DNA from: CAZCAQ01 sp964496905
Lineage (GTDB): Bacteria; Patescibacteriota; WWE3; UBA101185; UBA10185
Length of the DNA stretch: 51,937 bases
Assembly: GCA_964496905.1 (NCBI GenBank)
Contig: CAZCAQ010000007.1
Location: 1 to 51,937 of the forward strand
Direction of reading: 5' to 3'
In this document: positions 22,078 through 31,337 of the stretch, in pieces
Position numbering within the stretch: position 1 is the stretch's first letter
How the letters are laid out: every line of letters starts with the position of its first letter
Made by a program: the position numbers and the translations under genes
Notes under the pieces: generated by a model
The model's database searches: none
Told to the model about the DNA's origin: nothing
The model's input: only the letters and a program-made list of their open reading frames with translations

Positions 22078-24036
22078 ATGCCCACGATTTTAAAAAGTTT
22101 AGTGACAATGCTTACATTTTTTTTGCTCTCGATTGAGGTTACAATACCAAATGCTTACGCACTCGACATCACGCCCCCAACCACCACCGCAACCAAAACA
22201 CCAACAAATCCCGACGGTAGCAATGGGTGGTATAAATCGGTCGTTAACTTTGTACTCCAAGCAACCGACCTAGACAGCGGAGTTAAAGAAATAAACTACC
22301 GCATCGACGGTGGAACTTGGCAAAAAACGTCATTCTCAAACACAATTAACCTTTTGCAAAATCCATCTTTTGAATCCGCAGGTGCTACAAGCAGCGGACT
22401 TTCAAACTGGACTGCCTCCCCTACCGATTCGCAAGGTGCATATTCACAAGATACAACAACTTCATATACAGGTTACGAAGCAGCTTCAGCAAAAATAGTA
22501 ACAACGGGAGGAACTTGGCACGGAATAAACAATAAAACCTATTTTGTACCTGTTGATCCATTAAGCAGTATGACGGCAAGCATCTACGCTAAAACTAGTG
22601 AACTTTCAGGCGCTTCTGCTTACTTTAAAATTTACTCAATTGGAACAGATAATTCAGTCCAATTTATTGCCGATAGTACGGCTCTTGCTGTGGATGCGGA
22701 TTGGACAAAGTTAACACTCGACTTTACTGTTACTCAAGCAAACGCAGCAGGAGTTTACATGGATGTAGGATTGTCAGGCATTGGCACTGTTTGGTTTGAT
22801 GCAGCCACCATCACAGCGAGTGCACTTTCTACTCAAACTAGCTTTAATGTCGGCAGCGACAGCGCAAACCACACTGTTGAGTACTATAGCGTTGACAATG
22901 CAGGCAATACCGAAACTTATTTATGTACAGCCCCAATTAAAAACTGTATCACTTTTAAACTAGACGCAACACCTCCAGGAAATTGGAATGATTCAGGTGC
23001 CTTTAGAGGTTTGTTTGGTTCAAGCCACGAATTGTATGTGTATACAAATGTAGAAGATGCTACTTCGGGTTTATCAGTTTTTACTGATAAATATCAATAT
23101 CAAACAGATGAAAACCCTGGCTCTTTTGGTAAATTCTCTAACATACTAAGTTGTAATAGTACGTGGCAACCAAATCAGTGGATGCTTTTAATTTCACCAC
23201 CTTTTCAAAATGGCGTAAACAGTGCGTATTTACTTACTCCAAAGACTGATTTTTGTAACAACGATTGGAAAACCTGCAAAACCGTCCGTTTCTATTCTGC
23301 AGATATGGCTGGAAACTCAGCAACTAAGGATTTTTGTATAAACGGTCCTTGGATTTCACTTACTGGTGAGGGCTCAATTCGATCAAACCAAAACATTTCA
23401 ATGTTGTCTGAAGCTGAAGACGACAATACAGACGGATTAATTGAAGCAGTTGGAAGTGCAATTGACTATTTTTCTTCTTCTACCGGTAGAAGACTAAGAA
23501 ACGCTCCGATAATTAACGCCAAAACTTATGACTACTATTGGGATCTAGCTACTACAAAAACGCAAATTTCCAATAACCAACTTACAACTACCTCAGGCGT
23601 TTTTTACATAAATAATAACTTTACAATTAATAATTCAACTCTACCTAACGCCTACAGAACAAGTAATTTTTCACAAGTAGTATTTATTAACGGTGATTTA
23701 ACAATAAATAGTGATGTTGAAACTACTGATGCCACTGCAGCACTCTTTATTGTAAAAGGAGATGTAAAAGTTGCAAAAAGCGTTGATACTTTAGAAATAG
23801 GCATATTTAGCGATGAGATCTTTTACACTGCACACGATATTGGTGAAGGTGAAGCGGCGCCAACTCTTAACTTGATTGGTATTTATAAAGCTAATAAGTA
23901 TGTATTTCAACGCACACTGCAAGGCACAAACAACAGCGATACTCCATCGGAAGCTTTTGTTTTTGCTCCTAAGTTTATGGTGCAATTAAAGCAATTTTTT
24001 GGTAATTTTTCTGTAAAATGGGAATCCGGCCAATAA
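22078..24036 (+). CDS. Secreted surface protein with Ig-like domains
   Basis: The signal peptide spans residues ~1-29 (SLVTMLTFFLLSIEVTIPNAYA, cleaved before LD). A bacterial Ig/OmpL47-like domain follows (TATKTPTNPDGSNGWYKSVV ... GVKEINYRIDGG), which is interrupted by a carbohydrate-binding-like beta domain (~95-250, NLLQNPSFESAG), then a second sugar-binding or Ig-like part. The C-terminal ~200 residues (NNFTINNSTLPNAYRTSNFS, VVFINGDLTINS) look like a beta-solenoid. It has no sortase motif or C-terminal anchor. Role probably in cell-surface structure or attachment to a host. Confidence 0.75.
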   Translation: MPTILKSLVTMLTFFLLSIEVTIPNAYALDITPPTTTATKTPTNPDGSNGWYKSVVNFVLQATDLDSGVKEINYRIDGGTWQKTSFSNTINLLQNPSFESAGATSSGLSNWTASPTDSQGAYSQDTTTSYTGYEAASAKIVTTGGTWHGINNKTYFVPVDPLSSMTASIYAKTSELSGASAYFKIYSIGTDNSVQFIADSTALAVDADWTKLTLDFTVTQANAAGVYMDVGLSGIGTVWFDAATITASALSTQTSFNVGSDSANHTVEYYSVDNAGNTETYLCTAPIKNCITFKLDATPPGNWNDSGAFRGLFGSSHELYVYTNVEDATSGLSVFTDKYQYQTDENPGSFGKFSNILSCNSTWQPNQWMLLISPPFQNGVNSAYLLTPKTDFCNNDWKTCKTVRFYSADMAGNSATKDFCINGPWISLTGEGSIRSNQNISMLSEAEDDNTDGLIEAVGSAIDYFSSSTGRRLRNAPIINAKTYDYYWDLATTKTQISNNQLTTTSGVFYINNNFTINNSTLPNAYRTSNFSQVVFINGDLTINSDVETTDATAALFIVKGDVKVAKSVDTLEIGIFSDEIFYTAHDIGEGEAAPTLNLIGIYKANKYVFQRTLQGTNNSDTPSEAFVFAPKFMVQLKQFFGNFSVKWESGQ

Positions 24037-24049
24037 AATCTTAAAACTC

Positions 24050-25441
24050 CTAAAGCTTCCTTTTAACCTTAAAAGCCCCTTGCACGTCTTCCACAACAAA
24101 ACCCTCGGCTTCTATTTGTTTGCGTAAAACATCAGCTTTGTCATAAATACCTTTTCGGCGATATTCTTGGCGAGTTTTTGCCATTTCAGTAATATTTGTA
24201 GGAATTTCGTACCCAACGTGATCAATTAAGTTAAAGCCCAAAAACTCGTCCATTTGCAAAAGTGTGGTAATTTTAACTTGCTCAGGCTGATTTGACTTAA
24301 TTAACTCCCACACAACAGACAAAGCTTTGGGAACATTTAAATCTGCATTTAGACTATCTTTAAATTTTTCTAACATGTTTTTGTCAGGTAAGGCATTCCT
24401 GTCCTCTTTGTAATTACTTAATATGTCATAAAGCTTAGTTAAAGCGTTCTGCGCGTGTTGTAGAGCCTCCCACGTAAAGTTTTGAGGGCTTCGGTAGTGC
24501 GCATTCATATAAAAGTATCGTAAGGCGATTGGGTCAAAACCTTTTTGCTTAATATCTTCAATTGTGTACCCATTTCCAAGGCTTTTGCCCATTTTTCCAC
24601 CATCAACTTGCAAATGTGCCACATGAATCCAATTGTTGACAAAAGTTTTTCCGGTCGCACCTTCGCTTTGAGCAATTTCGTTTGGATGGTGAATTGATTT
24701 GTGGTCCTCACCTCCCATGTGAATATCTAAAGTTTGCCCAAGCTCTTTCATCGCCATGGCTGAACATTCAATATGCCATCCAGGAAAGCCTCTTCCCCAA
24801 GGCGAGTCCCATTCTTGCCAGCGCATTTTATCTTTTGGAGAAAATTTCCACAGTGCAAAGTCTGTAGCATTGCGCTTTTCAGGATTTGGCTCAACACGAG
24901 CACCTTCTTTTATTGATTCTTTAGTGTTACCCGACATTTCACCGTATTTTTCAAATTTAGAAGTGTCATAGTAAATTCCATCTGAAATCTCGTACGTAAA
25001 GCCTTTTTGCTCAAGTGACTTAACAAGGTCGATTTGATCTTGAATATAGTCGGTGGCACGTGTGAATTTTTTTGGTTTTTTTAAATTGAGTTCTTCGTAG
25101 CTTTTTAAAAAATCCTGAATGTAAAAATTTGCAACTTCTTTTGCGCTTTTGTTTTCTTTTTCGGCGGCTTTTTCTAAACGGTCATCGCCTGTATTTGCGT
25201 CACCTTCGTTATCTCCAGTTAAATGACCAACATCAGTTAAATTCATAATGTAATTAACCGTGTAGCCATTTAACACTAAAGTTCTGTATAAAAAGTCAGA
25301 AATAGTAAAAGTTCTAAAATTGCCAATATGTTGATAAAAATACACAGTAGGACCACATGTATAAAATGTCACATTTTTAGGATCTTGAGGTTTAAATTCT
25401 TCAGTTTGCCTAGTTAATGAATTGTGTAAATAAAGTGTCAT
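24050..25441 (-). CDS. cysS: Cysteinyl-tRNA synthetase
   Basis: Class I synthetase charging tRNA-Cys. The HIGH-type signature is QHIGNFRTF (~residue 39) and the KMSKS-type loop is GKMGKSLGN (~285). The zinc site includes the Cys in YTCGPTV, and WHIECSAMAM and GGEDHKSIHHPNEIAQSE are intact. Length 463 aa, normal. ATG 25441 is preferred over the GTG just before it because TAAAAT ends 7 nt upstream of that ATG. It is convergent with the surface-protein gene. Confidence 0.97.
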   Translation of the reverse strand: MTLYLHNSLTRQTEEFKPQDPKNVTFYTCGPTVYFYQHIGNFRTFTISDFLYRTLVLNGYTVNYIMNLTDVGHLTGDNEGDANTGDDRLEKAAEKENKSAKEVANFYIQDFLKSYEELNLKKPKKFTRATDYIQDQIDLVKSLEQKGFTYEISDGIYYDTSKFEKYGEMSGNTKESIKEGARVEPNPEKRNATDFALWKFSPKDKMRWQEWDSPWGRGFPGWHIECSAMAMKELGQTLDIHMGGEDHKSIHHPNEIAQSEGATGKTFVNNWIHVAHLQVDGGKMGKSLGNGYTIEDIKQKGFDPIALRYFYMNAHYRSPQNFTWEALQHAQNALTKLYDILSNYKEDRNALPDKNMLEKFKDSLNADLNVPKALSVVWELIKSNQPEQVKITTLLQMDEFLGFNLIDHVGYEIPTNITEMAKTRQEYRRKGIYDKADVLRKQIEAEGFVVEDVQGAFKVKRKL

Positions 25442-25503
25442 CACGGGGATTTTAGTGGTTTTTTAGGTTTGAGGCAATAAGCAGCGGATTTGTAGGTGCT
25501 GGT

Positions 25504-25532
25504 TTGACAATTATATACTCTTCCACTATACT
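25504..25532 (+). promoter_or_regulatory. Strong promoter of the 48-aa membrane protein gene
   Basis: TTGACA, 17-bp spacer, TATACT followed by ATAGGTTAT. The same TATACTATAGG design drives the small membrane gene at 44934-45116. A 24-nt leader with GGGGAGG follows. Confidence 0.8.
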
Positions 25533-25562
25533 ATAGGTTATCTTGTTTGGGGAGGTGGCAAC

Positions 25563-25709
25563 ATGCCATTGATAGTTTTGTGCATTATCCTCGGGTTAGT
25601 TCAGCTCGAGAGGAATAGTAGGGGAAAAGTCTCTCAAGAAGAGATGAATATTTCCGCTGCTATTGCTGCATTGGCGTTGCTTGTTGGTACCTTGTGGGTT
25701 ATGGCTTAG
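25563..25709 (+). CDS. Small membrane protein (48 aa)
   Basis: Unrecognised two-helix protein: an N-terminal hydrophobic stretch (MPLIVLCIILGLVQL), a charged loop (ERNSRGKVSQEEM) and a second helix (ISAAIAALALLVGTLWVMA). It is supported by a consensus promoter, a perfect GGGGAGG ribosome binding site 7 nt before the ATG, and an intrinsic terminator 33 nt after the stop. It is a complete one-gene unit between the divergent cysS and convergent recR. Function unknown. Confidence 0.8.
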   Translation: MPLIVLCIILGLVQLERNSRGKVSQEEMNISAAIAALALLVGTLWVMA

Positions 25710-25742
25710 CGTATTCAAGACGTACGACATGCCCATGCACGA

Positions 25743-25783
25743 CCCCCATTTGTATACATATACATAACGGGGGTTCTTTTTTT
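25743..25783 (+). terminator. Terminator of the 48-aa gene
   Basis: CCCCC/GGGGG stem with an AT-rich, self-complementary interior (GTATAC around 25753), followed by TTCTTTTTTT. Confidence 0.85.
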
Positions 25784-26425
25784 CTAAAAATCCGATCTTC
25801 CTTCAAGCGCCCTACTCAACGTATTATCATCCGCATATTCAATATCACCGCCCACTGGTAATCCCCTAGCAATACGAGTTATTTTAATTTTATCGCCAAA
25901 ATCTTGTGATTTTAATAATTTAGAAATATACATAGCAGTCGACTCACCTTCCATGCTAGTACTGGTTGATAAAATTATTTCCACTTGTTGCGCTTTATCC
26001 ATAAGCGATATGTCAAACTCCCCTAGCATTTTTTTCAGTCTATCAACTAAAGTGCTAATGTAAAGTTCTTCTGGACCAATGTTATCTAACGGATTTATTA
26101 AACCATACAGCACGTGGTAAACACCTTTAAAACCAGTTTTTTCTAAGGCAAAAACATCTAGAGGTGTTGAAACTACAGCAATAACGTACTTATCACGCGA
26201 ATAATCTGAACAAACACTACACATGCTACTTTCTGAAATATTATGACAAATCTCGCACTTTTGAATGTTAGTTTTTAATTCACTAAATGACTTAGCAATC
26301 TTGTCCAACTCACTTTGCGGAAAGTTTAATAGATGAAAAGTTAACCTTTGTGCGGTTTTTGGTCCTATACCCGGAAGTTTTTCAAAAGTTTCTGTTAAAT
26401 TGACAATTGATCGAGGAATTTTCAC
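25784..26425 (-). CDS. recR: Recombination protein RecR
   Basis: Recombination mediator that helps load RecA at gaps. Helix-hairpin-helix region LPGIGPKTAQRLTFHLL at residues ~14-30, C4 zinc finger CEICHN...CSVC (~57-72), then the Toprim domain. Length 213 aa, normal. It begins 9 nt after dnaX, an order conserved in many bacteria. Confidence 0.96.
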   Translation of the reverse strand: MKIPRSIVNLTETFEKLPGIGPKTAQRLTFHLLNFPQSELDKIAKSFSELKTNIQKCEICHNISESSMCSVCSDYSRDKYVIAVVSTPLDVFALEKTGFKGVYHVLYGLINPLDNIGPEELYISTLVDRLKKMLGEFDISLMDKAQQVEIILSTSTSMEGESTAMYISKLLKSQDFGDKIKITRIARGLPVGGDIEYADDNTLSRALEGRSDF

Positions 26426-26434
26426 TGTAGAATT

Positions 26435-28072
26435 CTATGCCATAGGAAGTCCGCCGTCAAAAAAGCCGGTTGCATTCTCTTTATTTATACTACTTTGCCC
26501 TACGGGACTTACATTTAAATCAGTTAAATCACCAGACTCAAATTTACTCATGGTTTTAGGTGGTTGCGATGTTAAAACACATTTTATGCTTTTTATACCT
26601 TTTGTGTGAGCCAATATTGCCTGCTCTACAAACTCTCGGTTTTTTGTACTTTCAAGTCGCTCTTTATGAAATTTGTACATTACTTCCAAAACTAAGTATC
26701 CACCGTCTACTTTAATAGGCCTAGAAGCTTTTAAAATGGCTGTCACGGAGTTGTTTAACTGTGACGCAGTTGTTATTATATCTTCCCACTTTTGAAGTAC
26801 TTCTTCGAGCAATTGCGCAAAAACAGTTAAATCATCGTCTAATACTTCTTGCGAAACTTCTTTTGAGGCAGTCGCGTCATCCATTAATTGAGTATTTGCG
26901 CTTTTTAACATTTCTATGTTTAAAACTGTATCAAAATCAACACTATCGTCGTTATTTGGCTTATTTTTGATAAGTTTTTCATTTTTAAACTCGTCATTTT
27001 GTGTTGAGCAAAACTGTATAACGGCAAGCTCTAAAGGTAATTGTGGAATTACTGAAGTTTTTATTTTTGAATGCGCGTCCAGCAATAAATTTAGAAGTTT
27101 GGCAAGTTCTACTACAGATGTGTTTTGTGCTAATTTTTGAAATTCTTGAGTAATATTAGCCTTTTCTACACCACTTTTGTACAAAACTAAGTCTCTGCAA
27201 AAATATATAGTATTTGATGAAAATATATGAATATCAACCCCCTGCTCGTATAACATGCTTAATGCTTCAAGCGCTTCTGTTGACTTTTTGGCCAACACTA
27301 AGTATGCAAATTCTTCAGGTGAGGTTTTTCCATCATCAAGATAAATGCCATCACTTTCAACATATTGCTCCAAAAGCGTTTCCGCATCTCTAAAACCTCC
27401 ATTTGAATTTTTAGCGATTTTTTGCAAGTCGGAATGCAAAATCTTCTTTTTTGCCTTGGACTTTGAAAATTCGGCTTTATCGTCAAAAACCTTTACACCT
27501 TCTGAATCACAAATTAGCTCAAGTTTTTTTACAATTTGAGCTACAGTAGCTCTACTAAACTTAAACACTTGGCACCTCGATTTAATAGTTTCAGGGACTT
27601 TATGTTCTTCGGTAGTGCAAAGTATAAAAACTACGTGCTTTGGGGGTTCTTCCAAAGTTTTTAACAAGGCATTAAAAGCCTCACTTGTAAGCATATGAAC
27701 TTCGTCTATTATGTAAACTTTAATTTTGCCATTTACTGGAGCTAGTTTTACTTTTTCTCTTAAAGACCTAATGTCATCAATGCCACGATTACTGGCAGCA
27801 TCTATTTCAATAAGATCTGTAAAGTTACCTTTTTGAATTTGAGTACAAAAATTACACTCGGTACACGAATCTCCTTCAGGTAAAAGGTTTTCGCAATTAA
27901 GAGCTTTTGCTAAAATTCGAGCAGTTGTAGTTTTTCCAATACCACGAGGACCCACAAACAAATAGGCGTGAGCTGTTTTACCCGATTTTATTTGAGCAGA
28001 CAATGCATCTGCCGCCTGATTTGGTCTGGATATTTCAGAGAATTTTTGTGGGCGGTATTTTGTGTAAAACAT
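26435..28072 (-). CDS. dnaX: DNA polymerase III subunit gamma/tau
   Basis: Clamp-loader ATPase of the replisome. Walker A GPRGIGKTTTARILAKALNC (~43-62), zinc cysteines CTECNFC, Walker B YIIDEVHML, and the SRC sensor in KSRCQVFKFSR. The C-terminal ~200 residues match the tau-like tail only loosely. The 545-aa length is normal. It follows pth by 12 nt and is followed by recR. I see no slippery heptamer for a programmed frameshift. Confidence 0.96.
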   Translation of the reverse strand: MFYTKYRPQKFSEISRPNQAADALSAQIKSGKTAHAYLFVGPRGIGKTTTARILAKALNCENLLPEGDSCTECNFCTQIQKGNFTDLIEIDAASNRGIDDIRSLREKVKLAPVNGKIKVYIIDEVHMLTSEAFNALLKTLEEPPKHVVFILCTTEEHKVPETIKSRCQVFKFSRATVAQIVKKLELICDSEGVKVFDDKAEFSKSKAKKKILHSDLQKIAKNSNGGFRDAETLLEQYVESDGIYLDDGKTSPEEFAYLVLAKKSTEALEALSMLYEQGVDIHIFSSNTIYFCRDLVLYKSGVEKANITQEFQKLAQNTSVVELAKLLNLLLDAHSKIKTSVIPQLPLELAVIQFCSTQNDEFKNEKLIKNKPNNDDSVDFDTVLNIEMLKSANTQLMDDATASKEVSQEVLDDDLTVFAQLLEEVLQKWEDIITTASQLNNSVTAILKASRPIKVDGGYLVLEVMYKFHKERLESTKNREFVEQAILAHTKGIKSIKCVLTSQPPKTMSKFESGDLTDLNVSPVGQSSINKENATGFFDGGLPMA

Positions 28073-28084
28073 AGCTTAGACAGT

Positions 28085-28615
28085 TTAGACTGTTTTTAAA
28101 AACATTTCAAAACTTTTGAATAATTCCTGTTTTTTTTCATCAGGAATGCGGGAAAGTACATAATCTAGTACATCGAATTTACTCTCTTGCGGCCTCCCTA
28201 CACCTACGCGTATACGATAAAAATCAAGTGTTCCAAGTTTTTCTAAAGTATCATCAATTCCGTGATGCCCAGCAGTGCCTCTATTCTTAACAAGTTTTAT
28301 TTTGCCAAATTCCAAGTCAACATCATCGTGAATTACAACAAGTTCATCCGGCTGCTTTTTATAATAGTTAAGAATTTTTGAAATCGCCTTTCCAGAATCG
28401 TTCATATAAGTCTGAGGTTTAACAAAAAGCGTGTTTCCTATTTTGGCGATCTGTGAGAGGAAATTCTTTTCTTCTCGCCATAAACTGGCATCAAGAACAA
28501 AAAAGTGATCCAAAATCATAAAACCAATATTATGAAGAGTTTGATCATATTTTGTCCCAGGATTCCCCAAGCCGACTACAACCTTGTTTTCAAAAAAACT
28601 ATTCATCTCCATCAT
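28085..28615 (-). CDS. pth: Peptidyl-tRNA hydrolase
   Basis: Recycles peptidyl-tRNAs released from stalled ribosomes. The signature GLGNPGTKYDQTLHNIGF contains the catalytic His. Also present: FVKPQTYMNDSGKAI, HDDVDLEFGKIKLVKNRGTAGHHGI. Length 176 aa, slightly short. Its start overlaps the end of ybeY by 17 nt, so translation is probably coupled. Confidence 0.95.
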   Translation of the reverse strand: MMEMNSFFENKVVVGLGNPGTKYDQTLHNIGFMILDHFFVLDASLWREEKNFLSQIAKIGNTLFVKPQTYMNDSGKAISKILNYYKKQPDELVVIHDDVDLEFGKIKLVKNRGTAGHHGIDDTLEKLGTLDFYRIRVGVGRPQESKFDVLDYVLSRIPDEKKQELFKSFEMFLKTV

Positions 28616-28910
28616 GGTGAACTCCTAACAAATGCAATACACCATGAGCCACTAGCTCAGAGATTTCTTCCTCTATTGTATTTCCAAACTCAGCAGCTTG
28701 TCTTTTTGCTTGCTGCTTATTTACAATTACATCCCCTAAGTAATACTCCCCGTCATGATCCTCATCCATATTAAAAGAAAGCACATCAGTAGCATAATCA
28801 TGCTCAAGGTACTTTTTATTTAACACCTGTATTTCTTTGTCATCAACAATAGACACTGAAATTACAATGTTCTTTTTATCGTTTAAATCGGATCTTTTAG
28901 TTAAACTCAT
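28599..28910 (-). CDS. ybeY: Endoribonuclease YbeY
   Basis: Zinc-dependent endoribonuclease for 16S rRNA maturation and ribosome quality control. The zinc motif is HGVLHLLGVHH (three His at positions 1, 5 and 11), with the usual Asp before the last His changed to His. The 103-aa protein lacks much of the N-terminal domain of longer homologues (~150 aa). It is between rpsU and pth in a translation and DNA-replication operon. Confidence 0.9.
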   Translation of the reverse strand: MSLTKRSDLNDKKNIVISVSIVDDKEIQVLNKKYLEHDYATDVLSFNMDEDHDGEYYLGDVIVNKQQAKRQAAEFGNTIEEEISELVAHGVLHLLGVHHDGDE

Positions 28911-28926
28911 AGCTTTACCTAAAGCA

Positions 28927-29124
28927 TCACTTATGCTTTTTAGACCCTGTTAATGTATATTTACGAACGCGTTCTTTTTTAAGCTTTCTTTTAACTTCAC
29001 TAGGTTTTTGATAGTGCTCTCTATCTCTAAGTTCTTTTAAAATGCCCGCTTTTATAACTTCTCTATTAAACCTCTTTAAGGCCGCGTCAAAAGACTCGCT
29101 ATTTCGTACTTTTATTCTTGCCAT
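28927..29124 (-). CDS. rpsU: 30S ribosomal protein S21 (bS21)
   Basis: Small basic protein at the mRNA exit side of the 30S platform. Core MARIKVRNSESFDAALKRFN...REHYQKPSEVKRKLKKE is typical. The ATG at 29124 gives 65 aa; an upstream in-frame start would only add non-homologous residues. Confidence 0.93.
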   Translation of the reverse strand: MARIKVRNSESFDAALKRFNREVIKAGILKELRDREHYQKPSEVKRKLKKERVRKYTLTGSKKHK

Positions 29125-29192
29125 TTTATTATGATTGATTAAGTTCGCGAACTTAATCAATTAACTAACACCTCCCAACAGTTATTGCTAAT

Positions 29193-29546
29193 TTAAGTAC
29201 TTCCGCCCGGTTCTTCTTTGGAACCACCAAGAATATGAAAATGCTCATGTTCAAAGTGATTATAACCAGCACCATTGTTTACCAATTTATAACCAGTATT
29301 GTCAAGCTTATACAATTTTATAACGTCATATATTGTCTTAAACATACGATCCCAATACGCGTCTGTTGTATATTCACCACTAATTGTACTAGATTTCTCT
29401 CTATGTTTTTTGTCTAAAACAAGTAAATGAACCGGCGCTTGTGGGAATTTATTCTTAATTACCACAAAGCTGTCATCCTCATGTACCTTTTCACTCGGCT
29501 CATTTCCTTCAACTATTTGACAAAAAAGGCACTCTTGGCTAGACAT
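29193..29546 (-). CDS. HIT-family nucleotide hydrolase
   Basis: Histidine-triad protein acting on nucleoside phosphoramidates or similar. The catalytic motif HEHFHILGG lies near residue 100. The start FCQIVEGNEPSEKVHEDDSF is typical of Hint proteins. Length 117 aa. The promoter is clear: TTGTTA, 17-bp spacer, TATACT (29553-29558), six bases, ATG, so the mRNA should be leaderless. Confidence 0.92.
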   Translation of the reverse strand: MSSQECLFCQIVEGNEPSEKVHEDDSFVVIKNKFPQAPVHLLVLDKKHREKSSTISGEYTTDAYWDRMFKTIYDVIKLYKLDNTGYKLVNNGAGYNHFEHEHFHILGGSKEEPGGST

Positions 29547-29606
29547 GGGTCAAGTATAACTGGAGTGTCTTAATTTAACAAATACGACATTATGGCAATT
29601 AGCCTG

Positions 29607-30758
29607 TTACGAGCCAAAAATTGAAGATATATCTTTTATTGTCACTAAAACAATTAAAGATAAAAGGAACAACATTCCCCACTTATGAAGCGAATTCTCA
29701 ATATGGGGTGAGACTTTTCTTTTTGTAAGCCCTTCATAAACAACAAATACAAGACGACCTCCGTCAAGAGCTGGAAAGGGCAAAATGTTTAAAAATGCAA
29801 GGCTTAGTGACAATAACGCAATTAAGTCGAGAAGTCCTAAAAATGCCTCTTTGCCACCGTAAGCAATTATGCTTCCAACAACGCTAAAAATACCAATTGG
29901 ACCAGAAACCGAAGCAGATACTCCCGATGCATCTTTTTCTTTAAAAGCAGTTTGAATCAAATTTACAAAAGTTGCGCCACTATAAGCCATTACATTGTAG
30001 GCATGCTTAAAACCAGCAAAGAGCTTTGAATCTTGATAATTCAATGTAAGCGCTGTGGTTAAATAAGTGCCCAAAACACCCTCGCCTTTGTCATTGGCAA
30101 TAGTTTGAACTTCTACCGAGCGAACTGGACGGTCCAAATCTATGACATCCATTGCCAGAACCTTAACTTTTTGGTTTGGCTTTTGTGCCAAAGCTACACG
30201 TAACTCATCAAGCGTGTAAACCGGCTGGCCATTAATTTCAAGAACTGCCTCCCCTACTCTTAAACCGGCGTCGTCGGCCAAAGAATCCTCAGAAAACCCA
30301 CTAATAACTGTATTAATTCGTTCCTCCTCACCAAATCTAAAGGAATAGTCCATCATAAGTGGCATGGTTAAAGACTTAAAACCGGTAAAACTAAAAAAAA
30401 CATAGTACAAGGCAACACCTAGTAAAACATTCATAGTTACACCTGCAACTAGTACGACTGATCTCTTTAGGGGGCTTTTGGCTGAAAAACTTCGTGGATC
30501 AATTTCGGCTGGTTCAACAGGTTGACCTTCTGCTGTTTCTGGGGCTTCTTCGCCCAACAGCCTAACAAATCCTCCAAAAGGTAATGCATTGATAGAGTAA
30601 AGTGTTTCTCCAAACTGCCTACCAAAAATACGTGGAGGCAGCCCAAAGCCAAATTCTTCTACTTTTACTCCAAACCTTTTTGCAGTAAAAAAGTGTCCAA
30701 ATTCATGAATTAAGACTAAAAGCGACAATATTAAGAAAAATACTATTAATGTAATCAT
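29607..30758 (-). CDS. rseP: RseP-type site-2 (M50) membrane protease
   Basis: Intramembrane zinc metalloprotease of regulated proteolysis. The HExxH motif lies in LIHEFGHFF (~residue 16) in the first membrane helix. The PDZ domain is ~residues 160-240, and the second metal-binding motif is ILPFPALDGGRL (~315). Four membrane segments are visible. ATG 30758 (383 aa) is preferred over a TTG six codons upstream. It is last in the rpsB-tsf-frr-rseP row. Confidence 0.94.
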   Translation of the reverse strand: MITLIVFFLILSLLVLIHEFGHFFTAKRFGVKVEEFGFGLPPRIFGRQFGETLYSINALPFGGFVRLLGEEAPETAEGQPVEPAEIDPRSFSAKSPLKRSVVLVAGVTMNVLLGVALYYVFFSFTGFKSLTMPLMMDYSFRFGEEERINTVISGFSEDSLADDAGLRVGEAVLEINGQPVYTLDELRVALAQKPNQKVKVLAMDVIDLDRPVRSVEVQTIANDKGEGVLGTYLTTALTLNYQDSKLFAGFKHAYNVMAYSGATFVNLIQTAFKEKDASGVSASVSGPIGIFSVVGSIIAYGGKEAFLGLLDLIALLSLSLAFLNILPFPALDGGRLVFVVYEGLTKRKVSPHIENSLHKWGMLFLLSLIVLVTIKDISSIFGS

Positions 30759-30785
30759 TCTGGTTTGGGCGCCCAAAAAACTTTT

Positions 30786-31337
30786 TTAGGCAATTTCTAA
30801 GATCTGGTCCTTTTTAGCGTCACTAAGTTCGTTTATTTGGTTTGTGGCGTCTTTGACCATTTTTTCAACTTCTTCGCGTTTGGTAAATTTTTCGTCTTCA
30901 CCTATTTGCTTGTCCGAAAACATTTTATCTATTATTTTAAGCGCATCTTGACGAATATTGCGCACGGATTGCCGAGCTGTTTCGGTTTTTGTATTTACCA
31001 ATTTGGCAAATTCTTCTCGGCGCTCTTCGGAAAGCGGAGGAATAGGAATTCGCAAAACGCCTTCAGCTGACACGGGATTAAGTTTAAGGTCACTGTTTCT
31101 AATAGCCTTGTCAATTGCTGACAAAACCGACGTGTCCCACGGACTAACAACAATTAACTGAGGTTCTGGAACCGAAATGGTTCCGAGCTCTTTTACTTTC
31201 ATAGTGCTTCCATAAGCTTCAACAGGAAGATCCTCAATTAAGCTTGGATTTGCACGACCTGTACGAACTTGGGCAATGTCAGATTTAAAGTAGTCGACTG
31301 CAACATCTAGTTTTTTTTGTAATTCGACTTTATTCAT
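30786..31337 (-). CDS. frr: Ribosome recycling factor
   Basis: Splits the post-termination ribosome together with EF-G. The 183-aa sequence has the family features VRTGRANPSLIEDLPVEAYG, RIPIPPLSEERREEFAKLV and the long C-terminal helices. It overlaps the end of tsf by 4 nt. The pyrH gene that usually separates tsf and frr is missing. Confidence 0.97.
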   Translation of the reverse strand: MNKVELQKKLDVAVDYFKSDIAQVRTGRANPSLIEDLPVEAYGSTMKVKELGTISVPEPQLIVVSPWDTSVLSAIDKAIRNSDLKLNPVSAEGVLRIPIPPLSEERREEFAKLVNTKTETARQSVRNIRQDALKIIDKMFSDKQIGEDEKFTKREEVEKMVKDATNQINELSDAKKDQILEIA

